In this document: in pieces, positions 7,636 to 15,027 of the stretch | Layout: each line of letters begins with the position of its first letter | Numbering within the stretch: the stretch's first letter is position 1 | DNA from: Paenibacillus selenitireducens | GTDB taxonomy: Bacteria; Bacillota; Bacilli; Paenibacillales; Paenibacillaceae | DNA length: 64,000 nucleotides | Direction of reading: 5' to 3' | NCBI RefSeq assembly: GCF_002021565.1 | Contig: NZ_MSZX01000001.1 | Coordinates: 496,027-560,026 of the forward strand | Notes under the pieces: generated by a model | Told to the model about the DNA's origin: nothing | What the model saw: the letters and a program-made list of their open reading frames with translations, nothing else | Database searches by the model: none | Made by a program: the position numbers and the translations under genes

Positions 7636-10242
7636 TTGAAAACGATGCAGAAGCAGCGGTTGGAAGGATTAAGCGAGAAAATATTTTTGGATCGTTATGC
7701 GTGGAAGAACGCAGACACCAATGAGACGAAAGTCGGGGATATGGTGTTGGTTCTCACGAAGGATGATCCGAAATTTCCAGCTAAAGAAGTCGGGGAAGTT
7801 ATTGAGCGTGACGGTCGTCACGTAAAAGTAAGGACTCGCAGCGGAGAAATGGTTGAATCGACCGTCGAGAAATTGACGCTGACTGTCGAGAAGACGCCGG
7901 AAGAGATGTGGGATCGACTCGCAGCGGCAATGGCATCGGTGGAGAAAACGCCTGAACTGCAACAACAATGGACAGACAACTTCAGATATATATTAGATGA
8001 TTGGAAGTTAGTTCCTGGCGGACGGATCGCTGCAGGAGCGGGTGCAAGTGAGGAGTTAACCCTATTTAACTGTTATGTTATTCCATCACCAAAAGATAGT
8101 CGCGGCGGCATTATGTCGACGTTATCTGAAATGACTGAGATTATGGCTCGCGGCGGCGGTGTAGGCATCAACTTATCCTCTCTGCGTCCTCGTCGTGCGA
8201 TTGTAAAAGGCGTGAATGGTTCTTCCAGCGGTGCCGTTTCATGGGGTGGATTATTCAGCTATACAACAGGCTTAATTGAACAAGGCGGCAGCCGTCGCGG
8301 AGCATTAATGCTGATGATTAATGATTGGCATCCAGATTTGATGGATTTCATTACGGTGAAGCAGACCATGGGTCAAGTGACGAATGCGAATCTCTCAGTT
8401 TGTGTCAGTAATGGCTTCATGGAAGCTGTGAAAAAAGATTTAGAGTGGGATCTTGTCTTCCCGGATACAACGGATCCTGAGTACAACGAACTGTGGGATG
8501 GCGATCTAGACAAGTGGAAGAAGCTTGGCAAGAACGTTCTACACTATCGTACGGTTAGAGCACGTGACGTATGGCATACGATTATGGAATCGGCGTGGAA
8601 ATCGGCTGAACCCGGCGTCGTATTCATGGAATACTACAATCAAATGTCGAATAGCTGGTATTTTAACCCGATTATTTGTACAAACCCATGTGGTGAGCAA
8701 GGTTTGCCGGGTTGGGGCGTATGTAACTTATCTGCGATGAACTTATCGAAGTTCTATGATGAAGAGAATCATGATGTGGATTGGGAAGAACTAGGGAAGG
8801 TTACACGTTATTCCGTACGTTTCTTAGATAACGTTATTGACAAAACGCCTTATCACTTCGAAGAAAATAAAGAAAATCAGCAAAAAGAGCGCCGTGTGGG
8901 CTTAGGTACCATGGGTCTTGCTGAGCTGATGATTAAATTGCAAATTCGCTACGGAAGTCCGGAATCTCTGGAGTTCTTAGATAAACTATATGGTTTTATT
9001 GCAAAAGAATCTTATCTTGCATCGGCAGAGATTGCTGGCGAGAAGGGCTCCTTCAAAGCGTTCGATCTAGAACCGTTCATGCAGAGCGGATTTATGAAAA
9101 ATATTACAAGTGTCTACCCTGAAGTGGGTGCGGCGATTGCTGAACATGGTATGCGTAACGTTACCGTGATTACACAAGCTCCAACAGGAAGCACGGGGAC
9201 GATGGTTGGGACATCTACAGGAATCGAGCCCTACTTTGCTTTTAAATTCTTCCGTCAAAGCCGTCTTGGTTATGATGAGCAGTTCGTTCCGATCGCACAA
9301 GATTGGATCAATGCGCATCCAGGCGAAGAATTGCCGGATTACTTCGTGACTGCCATGGATCTCTTAGCAGAAGATCATATCCGCTCGCAAGCGGCGATTC
9401 AACGTTGGGTGGATAGTTCGATTTCCAAAACGGCGAATTGTCCGTCCGACTTTACCGTTGAAGATACCAAACGTCTGTATGAATTGGCGTTCGATCTTGG
9501 CTGTAAAGGGGTTACGATCTATCGTGACGGCAGCCGCGACGTGCAGGTCTTGAATACCGAGAAGAAGGAAGATAAGCAAGAATCTGCCGTAGCAACTGAA
9601 GCAGCTGTAACGAAAGATGAGAAAGGTTCTATCGACACTTTGGACAAATCCCTAGCCGTAAAGGTCGATGATGACACCAAAAAAGTGTTCGACAAGCAAT
9701 ATAAGAGCCGTCCGCAAGTATTACGCGGGGCAACGTACAAGATTAACACACCATTCGGCATGGCTTACATTACGATCAATGATAATGAAGGAATTCCAAG
9801 CGAAATCTTCTTAAACGTAGGTAAAGCAGGGTCTGACGTATTCGCGATGGCGGAAGCGTTGGGTCGCGTATGTTCCTTGTTCCTGCGTTATGGTGACCAT
9901 GGTCAGAAAGAAGCATTGCTCATCAAGCACTTGAAAGGCATTGGAGGTTCTGGTGCGATCGGCTTCGGTGCGAATCGTGTAGAATCCATTGCAGATGCGG
10001 TGGCGAAAGCCCTTGAAGCACACATTGAGAGCAATGAGCACGCGGCTGCTTACGAGCATATCGCCCCAATCGCCGCGACGATTGCGGTGGAAGAATCAGA
10101 AGCAGATACGCATGCAGGGCACAGCCATCATGAAGATGCCTATGCTTCGCGCGATCTATGTACATCATGCGGGTCCGCATCGCTGATTAACATTGAGGGA
10201 TGTAAGACATGCTCGAATTGTGGGTATAGCCGTTGCGGGTAA
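7636..10242 (+). CDS. nrdJ: Vitamin B12-dependent (class II) ribonucleotide reductase
   Basis: This roughly 868-residue enzyme reduces ribonucleotides to deoxyribonucleotides using adenosylcobalamin. Active-site features are visible: C146 (NCYVIPSP), the NPCGE motif with C352 and E354, and C363 (CNLSAMNLSKF), giving the redox pair C146/C363 and the thiyl C352. PTGSTGTMVG and the GIEPYFAF segment follow. The C-terminus has a TSCPD domain and ends in a four-cysteine CTSCG...CSNCGYSRCG tail for reactivation. TTG 7636 is preferred: GGGAGG (7621-7626) is nine bases upstream, whereas ATG 7645 is too far and the frame is open back to 7579. An internal segment is duplicated at 11099-11265. Confidence 0.93.
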   Translation: MKTMQKQRLEGLSEKIFLDRYAWKNADTNETKVGDMVLVLTKDDPKFPAKEVGEVIERDGRHVKVRTRSGEMVESTVEKLTLTVEKTPEEMWDRLAAAMASVEKTPELQQQWTDNFRYILDDWKLVPGGRIAAGAGASEELTLFNCYVIPSPKDSRGGIMSTLSEMTEIMARGGGVGINLSSLRPRRAIVKGVNGSSSGAVSWGGLFSYTTGLIEQGGSRRGALMLMINDWHPDLMDFITVKQTMGQVTNANLSVCVSNGFMEAVKKDLEWDLVFPDTTDPEYNELWDGDLDKWKKLGKNVLHYRTVRARDVWHTIMESAWKSAEPGVVFMEYYNQMSNSWYFNPIICTNPCGEQGLPGWGVCNLSAMNLSKFYDEENHDVDWEELGKVTRYSVRFLDNVIDKTPYHFEENKENQQKERRVGLGTMGLAELMIKLQIRYGSPESLEFLDKLYGFIAKESYLASAEIAGEKGSFKAFDLEPFMQSGFMKNITSVYPEVGAAIAEHGMRNVTVITQAPTGSTGTMVGTSTGIEPYFAFKFFRQSRLGYDEQFVPIAQDWINAHPGEELPDYFVTAMDLLAEDHIRSQAAIQRWVDSSISKTANCPSDFTVEDTKRLYELAFDLGCKGVTIYRDGSRDVQVLNTEKKEDKQESAVATEAAVTKDEKGSIDTLDKSLAVKVDDDTKKVFDKQYKSRPQVLRGATYKINTPFGMAYITINDNEGIPSEIFLNVGKAGSDVFAMAEALGRVCSLFLRYGDHGQKEALLIKHLKGIGGSGAIGFGANRVESIADAVAKALEAHIESNEHAAAYEHIAPIAATIAVEESEADTHAGHSHHEDAYASRDLCTSCGSASLINIEGCKTCSNCGYSRCG

Positions 10243-10276
10243 TTAGGGATAAAGAGTAATTTTATGAACTTATATG

Positions 10277-10319
10277 AAAGTGTGTTGACTATGTTATGTC
10301 AACACACTTTTTGTTTTTC
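10277..10319 (+). terminator. Intrinsic terminator of nrdJ
   Basis: A perfect 13-bp stem (10277-10289 with 10298-10310; AAAGTGTGTTGAC and its complement) with an eight-base loop is followed by TTTTTGTTTTT. Confidence 0.9.
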
Positions 10320-10474
10320 TTCATAACAGAATAGTGATCATATCAAAAATTCAATTCTAGTGATACAAAACACAATAAAATGTGAAGTCAGTTCATGAAA
10401 TAACATGTATTTCTCATACCATTTTAATAATTAAAGGGTATGTTTTAGTTATCTTAACAAAGGGAGGAATTACA

Positions 10475-11023
10475 ATTCATATACGTGAAAACAAAATAAC
10501 GAAACAGACATTGATTCCCGAAAAAGAACGAATATGGGTGATTGGTGCAATGGCTGTATCTGTGCTACTTGTGCTATGGGGACTCTGGAACATGTTGAAT
10601 CTTCCGTCTGCAACTCTGCACAGCCGTCGATTCGAAGAAACGTTTAAGAGCTATGGTTCGATTGCAAGATTAGCCTTATTTTTTGTACTAGCTAATTATG
10701 TGCTATTATTCATCGTCAAACAGCGTGTATGGAATCGTATGGGTAACATAAAAAAGTGGATCGTTTTATTGCTGCGATTCGTTCGGAAATGGCATACACC
10801 TATTGCAATACTCGCCATTGCTTTTATTCTACTTCATGTGGTAGCAGTCTTTATGTATGGGTTTAAATTTGATTTCACCAGTATAAGTGGGTTACTTGCG
10901 CTGTTAGTCTTGCTGCCGGTGCCGGTTTCGGGCTTGTTTCGATATAAGAGGCTAGATCGAAAGTGGCATTTGCGATCGGGACTGATTTTCGCCGTTTTAT
11001 TTTTGATGCACGCTTTTCTATAA
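10475..11023 (+). CDS. Four-helix membrane protein with cytochrome b561/ferric-reductase-like histidines (function unknown)
   Basis: The product is about 182 residues with four predicted membrane segments. Two later helices each carry a pair of histidines: WHTPIAILAIAFILLHVV and WHLRSGLIFAVLFLMHAF. Paired, similarly spaced histidines on neighbouring helices are how cytochrome b561 and ferric-reductase-like proteins hold heme, so a small heme membrane protein is plausible but not proven. The start is odd: the only good ribosome site, AGGGAGG at 10461-10467, sits seven bases before an ATT codon (10475); the nearest in-frame ATG upstream (10382) has no ribosome site. The gene lies alone between two strong terminators. 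Confidence 0.6.
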   Translation: MHIRENKITKQTLIPEKERIWVIGAMAVSVLLVLWGLWNMLNLPSATLHSRRFEETFKSYGSIARLALFFVLANYVLLFIVKQRVWNRMGNIKKWIVLLLRFVRKWHTPIAILAIAFILLHVVAVFMYGFKFDFTSISGLLALLVLLPVPVSGLFRYKRLDRKWHLRSGLIFAVLFLMHAFL

Positions 11024-11029
11024 TAATGC

Positions 11030-11068
11030 ATGCAAGCTGACTTGTTCAGTTAGCTTGCATTTTTTTTC
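11030..11068 (+). terminator. Intrinsic terminator after the four-helix membrane protein gene
   Basis: ATGCAAGCTGAC (11030-11041) pairs with GTTAGCTTGCAT (11049-11060) with one G-U pair, followed by a run of T to 11068. Confidence 0.88.
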
Positions 11069-11098
11069 GACTTCCACAAGAATTGTGATTCACAGTAA

Positions 11099-11265
11099 AT
11101 CACGATCAATGAGAATGAAGGAATTCCAAGCGAAATCTTCTTAAACGTAGGTAAGGCAGGGTCTGACGAATTCGCGATGGCGGAAGCGTTGGGTCGCGTA
11201 TGTTCCTTACTCCTGCGTTATGGTGACCATGGTCAGAAAGAAGCATTGCTCATCAAGCACTGAAA
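11099..11265 (+). pseudogene. Duplicated internal fragment of nrdJ (TSCPD-domain region)
   Basis: About 165 bp repeats the nrdJ stretch starting near 9770 with only a handful of base differences. The copy keeps the nrdJ reading frame with substitutions D to E, V to E and F to L; two further codon changes are silent. It ends when loss of one T turns CAC TTG into CAC TGA. There is no start codon or ribosome site, so it cannot be a gene. The similarity stops abruptly on both sides. It is either the remains of a former second nrdJ-like gene or a small ectopic duplication. Confidence 0.9.
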
Positions 11266-11434
11266 GAGCTTTAAACTCCAATTCCCAATTTTGCTTCATT
11301 TAATCCCCTTATCACGAAATCGAACAACGATTGTCATTGTACATCGACTATCGACTATTACCCATGCAAATCAAATCCTACTAATTGAAAAGTATTTATG
11401 ACAAATGCCGCCTTTATTGTGGTAAAATATTCCG

Positions 11435-11463
11435 TTGACTTTTAGTTCCAATTTATATAAAAT
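11435..11463 (+). promoter_or_regulatory. Sigma-A-type promoter for the amino-acid ABC operon
   Basis: TTGACT (11435-11440) and TAAAAT (11458-11463) are separated by 17 bp, about 115 bp upstream of the substrate-binding protein start. Confidence 0.55.
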
Positions 11464-11491
11464 TTCTTTATTCATTTATCACTCTAATGTA

Positions 11492-11520
11492 TTATCGTAG
11501 TAAAGCGTTTCTTACGATAA
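11492..11520 (+). promoter_or_regulatory. Inverted repeat in the ABC operon leader (possible operator)
   Basis: TTATCGTA (11492-11499) and TACGATAA (11513-11520) form a perfect 8-bp inverted repeat with a 13-bp centre, just downstream of the predicted promoter. It could be a repressor site or an RNA hairpin; there is no T-run after it, so it is not a terminator. Confidence 0.4.
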
Positions 11521-11578
11521 CAAATCGATTCGATTGTTAGGCATCATAAATATTTTATTAAAGGTGGGTCTCGTAAAT

Positions 11579-12358
11579 ATGAAACGATTTTCAACTCTTA
11601 TTTTGACAATGACAGCTATTTTTTTACTCATTACAGCATGCTCCAGCCCCCAATCAGAAAAAGGTAATAGCAAAGCTTTAGTGGTAGGAATTGACGATAA
11701 ATTTGCACCCATGGGATTCAGAGATAACAACAATGAAATTGTAGGATTCGATATTGACTATGCAAAAGCTGCCGCTGAAAAAATGGGATCAACGATCGAA
11801 TTTCAACCTATTGATTGGACAACAAAAGAATCTGAGCTTAGAAGTGGGAGGATCGATCTCATTTGGAATGGCTATACCATAACAGAAGATCGTAAAAAGA
11901 AGGTTCTCTTCACAAAACCATACTTAAAAAATGCACAAGTTATTGTCACGTTAGCTAATTCCAACATCACGAAACTAAACGATTTAGAAGGAAAAGTTGT
12001 TGGTCTTCAATCTCTTTCTTCTGCTTCAGACGCATTGAATGCTGATCCAATTCAATCTAAAGTTAAAAAAGTTGTAGAGTTTTCTGATAATGTTCTAGCT
12101 TTAAGCGATCTAAAATCTGGTCGTTTGGATGCAGTAGTTATTGATGAAGTTGTGATTAACTATTATATGTCTAAAGAAAAAGAGACCTTCAAGATATTAG
12201 GAGAAACATTAGCTCCTGAAGAATACGGAGTAGGTGTGAAAAAAGGCAATGAACAATTACTAGAAAAACTTCAGCAAGCTCTTCATGAGATGAACGTGGA
12301 TGGGACAGCCGCTAAAATCTCGCAAAAATGGTTCGGAGAAGATAAGGTTTTAAAATAA
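11579..12358 (+). CDS. Amino-acid ABC transporter substrate-binding lipoprotein (SBP family 3)
   Basis: This 259-residue lipoprotein captures a polar amino acid outside the membrane. MKRFSTLILTMTAIFLLITAC is a lipoprotein signal with cysteine in the ITAC lipobox. KALVVGIDDKFAPMGFRD, then GFDIDYAKAAAEKMG and DLIWNGYTITEDRKK are the usual bacterial solute-binding family 3 signatures. ATG 11579 is preceded by AAGGTGGG; an in-frame ATG at 11534 lacks a ribosome site. It heads a three-gene operon with a permease and an ATPase. Relatives carry cystine, glutamine or arginine; I cannot choose among these from sequence alone. Confidence 0.9.
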   Translation: MKRFSTLILTMTAIFLLITACSSPQSEKGNSKALVVGIDDKFAPMGFRDNNNEIVGFDIDYAKAAAEKMGSTIEFQPIDWTTKESELRSGRIDLIWNGYTITEDRKKKVLFTKPYLKNAQVIVTLANSNITKLNDLEGKVVGLQSLSSASDALNADPIQSKVKKVVEFSDNVLALSDLKSGRLDAVVIDEVVINYYMSKEKETFKILGETLAPEEYGVGVKKGNEQLLEKLQQALHEMNVDGTAAKISQKWFGEDKVLK

Positions 12359-12379
12359 CTCAAATAAACAATTGAAGGC

Positions 12380-12410
12380 AAAACAGGAGTTCTTCACGGA
12401 ACCCTGTTTT
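12380..12410 (+). terminator. Intra-operon hairpin between binding protein and permease genes
   Basis: AAAACAGG-A-GTTC pairs with GAACCCTGTTTT around a six-base loop and ends in four T. Such partial terminators commonly let the binding protein be made in excess of the membrane components. Confidence 0.6.
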
Positions 12411-12431
12411 GTAATTTGGAGGAATATTTTC

Positions 12432-13097
12432 ATGTCCTATGAATATATCAGCACAATCCTAAAACCTATGCTGGAAGGCGCACAGGCTACCATACTCCTG
12501 TTCTTGATAGCCATTATTGTATCGATCCCACTTGGTTTTCTATTAACACTAGCTGTGCGAAGCAGTTTCAAACTGCTTTCTAGGCTTGCCAGTGGCTATA
12601 TTTACGTGATGAGAGGAACTCCACTGCTGCTGCAGCTTCTCGTTATATGCTTTGGATTGCCGATGCTGCCTGTAGTTGGAGACTATTTAGTGCTGGATCG
12701 TTTTGTCGCTGCTTGTTTAGGTTTTATTTTGAACTATACGGCATATTTTGCAGAAATCTACCGCGGAGGCCTGTTGGCAATTGATAAAGGTCAATATGAA
12801 GCTGCACAAGTTCTGGGCCTGAATAAAACGCAAACGACAATACGTATCATACTGCCGCAAATGTTTAGAATAGCACTACCTTCTGTTGCTAATGAATCGA
12901 TAACCTTGGTGAAAGATACCGCGTTACTCTACGCTGTCGCTGTCCCGGAATTATTGCATTTTGCCCAAACTGCAGTGAATCGGGACTTTACGATTGTCCC
13001 CTATTTTATCGCGGGGATCATTTATTTGGTCATGACGCTCGTATTAACCATATTTTTCAAATGGCTTGAAAAAAGATTTAAATATGATAGGGAGTGA
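12432..13097 (+). CDS. Amino-acid ABC transporter permease
   Basis: A 221-residue inner-membrane permease with about five membrane helices. [20 protein letters not shown] is the conserved region of the His/Glu/Gln/Arg permease family, and [20 protein letters not shown] followed by ILPQ is the EAA loop that docks on the ATPase. GGAGG at 12418-12422 precedes ATG 12432; the frame is open back to 12372, but without a good ribosome site. It lies 73 bp after the binding-protein gene across a partial terminator, and its stop touches the next gene's start region. Confidence 0.9.
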   Translation: MSYEYISTILKPMLEGAQATILLFLIAIIVSIPLGFLLTLAVRSSFKLLSRLASGYIYVMRGTPLLLQLLVICFGLPMLPVVGDYLVLDRFVAACLGFILNYTAYFAEIYRGGLLAIDKGQYEAAQVLGLNKTQTTIRIILPQMFRIALPSVANESITLVKDTALLYAVAVPELLHFAQTAVNRDFTIVPYFIAGIIYLVMTLVLTIFFKWLEKRFKYDRE

Positions 13098-13102
13098 TGT
13101 GT

Positions 13103-13846
13103 GTGAGTATCCTTGAAATAACAAAACTTCAAAAGTCATATGGTGAAATAGAGGTTCTCAAACAGATTACTTTTGATGTGAATAAAAACGATGTCATTGC
13201 AGTAATCGGTCCTTCAGGTTCAGGAAAAAGCACGATGCTGCGCAGTATAGTCAATCTAGAAAAAATAGATGGCGGCAGTATTCGTGTATGTGGCGATCAT
13301 CTAGTAAAGGATGGAATTTATGCGAAACCTCAAGAGATAAAACAAATTACTTCCAAAATGGGGATGGTTTTTCAACATTTTAATCTTTTTCCGCATCTCA
13401 CCGTAAAAGAGAATTTGGAACTTGCGCCAAAAATGTTAAAGATCGAACATGCTAAGGTCATCCAACAACGAAGTGCTGATCTCTTAGAGAAAGTTGGTCT
13501 GTCCGATCGAGCGGCTGCTTATCCGTCAAAATTATCAGGCGGTCAAAAACAAAGGGTAGCAATAGCGAGGGCACTTATGATGAACCCCGATATTATGTTA
13601 TTTGATGAACCAACCTCTGCTTTAGATCCAGAATTGACGGGTGAAGTGCTTAAGGTAATGAAGCAGTTAGCGGAAGAGCATATGACAATGATTGTCGTGA
13701 CACATGAGATGGGGTTCGCAAAGGAAGTAGCAAATCAGGTGATCTTCATGGACAACGGAAGGATCATTGAATCGGGTCACCCAACAGAATTGTTTATAAA
13801 TCCTAAATTGGATCGAACCAAAGCATTCATAGAGCGCAGTTTTTAA
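13103..13846 (+). CDS. Amino-acid ABC transporter ATP-binding protein
   Basis: A 247-residue ATPase powering the adjacent permease. Walker A is GPSGSGKST, the Q-loop region [13 protein letters not shown] is the polar-amino-acid transporter form, the signature is [15 protein letters not shown] and Walker B is [12 protein letters not shown], with the switch His in [12 protein letters not shown] 13103 is chosen because AGGGAG (13089-13094) is eight bases upstream; GTG 13094 and ATG 13097 are closer to that site than ribosomes normally tolerate. Ends before a strong terminator. Confidence 0.92.
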   Translation: MSILEITKLQKSYGEIEVLKQITFDVNKNDVIAVIGPSGSGKSTMLRSIVNLEKIDGGSIRVCGDHLVKDGIYAKPQEIKQITSKMGMVFQHFNLFPHLTVKENLELAPKMLKIEHAKVIQQRSADLLEKVGLSDRAAAYPSKLSGGQKQRVAIARALMMNPDIMLFDEPTSALDPELTGEVLKVMKQLAEEHMTMIVVTHEMGFAKEVANQVIFMDNGRIIESGHPTELFINPKLDRTKAFIERSF

Positions 13847-13868
13847 ATAATGGTGAACTAATTTGAAG

Positions 13869-13899
13869 AGCCGGAACCCTTGTTGGTTCAGGCTTTTTT
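13869..13899 (+). terminator. Intrinsic terminator of the amino-acid ABC operon
   Basis: AGCCGGAACC (13869-13878) pairs with GGTTCAGGCT (13885-13894) with one mismatch, followed by TTTTTT. Confidence 0.85.
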
Positions 13900-14226
13900 C
13901 GTCTTAAGAGTAAAAAACCATAGCAGAAGGATGATCTATTCATGTGAAGGATATCTTCGCGCGCCAAGTCGGGGTAATGCTTGTTCTCAACTATCGCAAT
14001 AATAGGTCGAATATTATTTGGAACAAAAAAGCGATCATTTGTGATGTGTGCCCCTGTTTCATGAACGAATCTGATAGTCTGATCAAAATTTATGCACTAT
14101 ATTTTTTTTGTTATTTCAATAGGTAAAAGGAAGGGGTTTGAAGCTAAATTTTAAGAATATCATTTTATATGCTGTGGAGCGGTGACAAATAACACTGATC
14201 AGTCGAAATTTTTAATAGATAATACG

Positions 14227-14255
14227 AGAGTTAATCTTGGAAATCAACAGTTATC
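14227..14255 (+). promoter_or_regulatory. Candidate LytTR-binding direct repeats upstream of the response regulator
   Basis: AGAGTTAAT (14227-14235) and ACAGTTATC (14247-14255) are similar 9-mers 20 bp apart start to start, close to the two-turn spacing of AgrA/LytTR half sites, whose common form is ACAGTTAAG. They lie just before the regulator gene, fitting autoregulation. The match is imperfect. Confidence 0.35.
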
Positions 14256-14278
14256 AGTAGGAAATGGTGGGACAGGTC

Positions 14279-15019
14279 TTGGTTACTATTTTTTTATGCG
14301 ATGACAATCAACAAATGTTAGATAACTATAGCGGTTTGATTACCAAATTTGCAAGTATAAACCAAATATTAATTACACTGTCTACTTTTGAAAGCGGGGA
14401 ATCTCTGGTATTTCACTTGGCCGATTCTCCAAATCAGGCGGATATTATTTATCTGGATATTTTAATGGGACCACTGAATGGTATGGTAACAGCCAAGAAG
14501 CTGAGAGAGCTTGGCTGCAATTCGGAGATCATATTTCTCACAACAATTGAGGACTACGTTTTCGAGGCATTCGAAATTTCGCCGGTTCAATATCTGATCA
14601 AAGATTCTACTTCGGATGAGAGGTTTGAACAGATTTTAATGCGGGCCATTTCGTTGGCAGAGACGAAAAAGACGGAGATGTTCGTATGCGAATCTGGAAG
14701 CACTTGCAAAGTCATACCCATGAAAGATATTTCCTATCTTGAAATCTGGAAGCGGGTGGTCATGGTGCACTATAGAACAACAGAAACCTTTGAATATTAT
14801 GGAACGATGGAACAGGTGGTACAGCAGCTGCGAGAAAAGGACTTTATCCGGGTACACCGTTCGTATATGGTGAATCTACAATATATTGTGAAATTCCAAC
14901 CGCAAAGCCTACTTTTAAAGACGGGGGAGATGATTCCTATCGGTGTGACTTATTTGAAACTGGTGAAACAGGCATTTTCAGACTATATATCTCGGTCCAA
15001 TATTTATTTGTCTAGATAG
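14279..15019 (+). CDS. LytTR-family response regulator (AgrA-like)
   Basis: About 246 residues. The N-terminal receiver domain opens with FLCDDNQQMLDNY (acidic pocket), has the phospho-acceptor Asp in IIYLDILMGPLNGM, and the switch Thr in IIFLTTIEDY. The C-terminal LytTR DNA-binding domain contains YLEIWKRVVMVHYRTTETF and FIRVHRSYMVNLQYI. It activates or represses genes when phosphorylated by the partner kinase eight bases downstream. TTG 14279 fits the SD-like GGTGGGA at 14266-14272; ATG 14264 is in frame, but its nearest SD-like AGGAA is only two bases away. Confidence 0.88.
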   Translation: MVTIFLCDDNQQMLDNYSGLITKFASINQILITLSTFESGESLVFHLADSPNQADIIYLDILMGPLNGMVTAKKLRELGCNSEIIFLTTIEDYVFEAFEISPVQYLIKDSTSDERFEQILMRAISLAETKKTEMFVCESGSTCKVIPMKDISYLEIWKRVVMVHYRTTETFEYYGTMEQVVQQLREKDFIRVHRSYMVNLQYIVKFQPQSLLLKTGEMIPIGVTYLKLVKQAFSDYISRSNIYLSR

Positions 15020-15027
15020 GGGGATAC

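Larger units (their letters stand above)
11266..11578. other. AT-rich leader region of the amino-acid ABC operon
   Basis: This 313-bp stretch contains no coding frame I can support. It carries the promoter and the inverted repeat listed next. No T-box or S-box signature was evident by eye. Confidence 0.5.
13847..14278. other. Intergenic region upstream of the LytTR regulator gene
   Basis: 432 bp. After the ABC operon terminator (13869-13899) the DNA is AT-rich. Between 14126 and 14304 there are two short frames with partial ribosome sites (15 codons from TTG 14138 and 40 codons from GTG 14182), which I do not call as genes but discuss as a finding. A pair of 9-bp direct repeats at 14227-14255 may bind the regulator. 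Confidence 0.5.

Noticed and set aside
11099-11265. Mobile element carrying the nrdJ fragment
   Set aside because: No flanking inverted repeats, target duplication or transposase remnants are visible around the fragment.
13944-14126. A 60-codon frame upstream of the LytTR regulator
   Set aside because: No convincing ribosome site, no signal sequence or known motif, and composition is that of AT-rich intergenic DNA.
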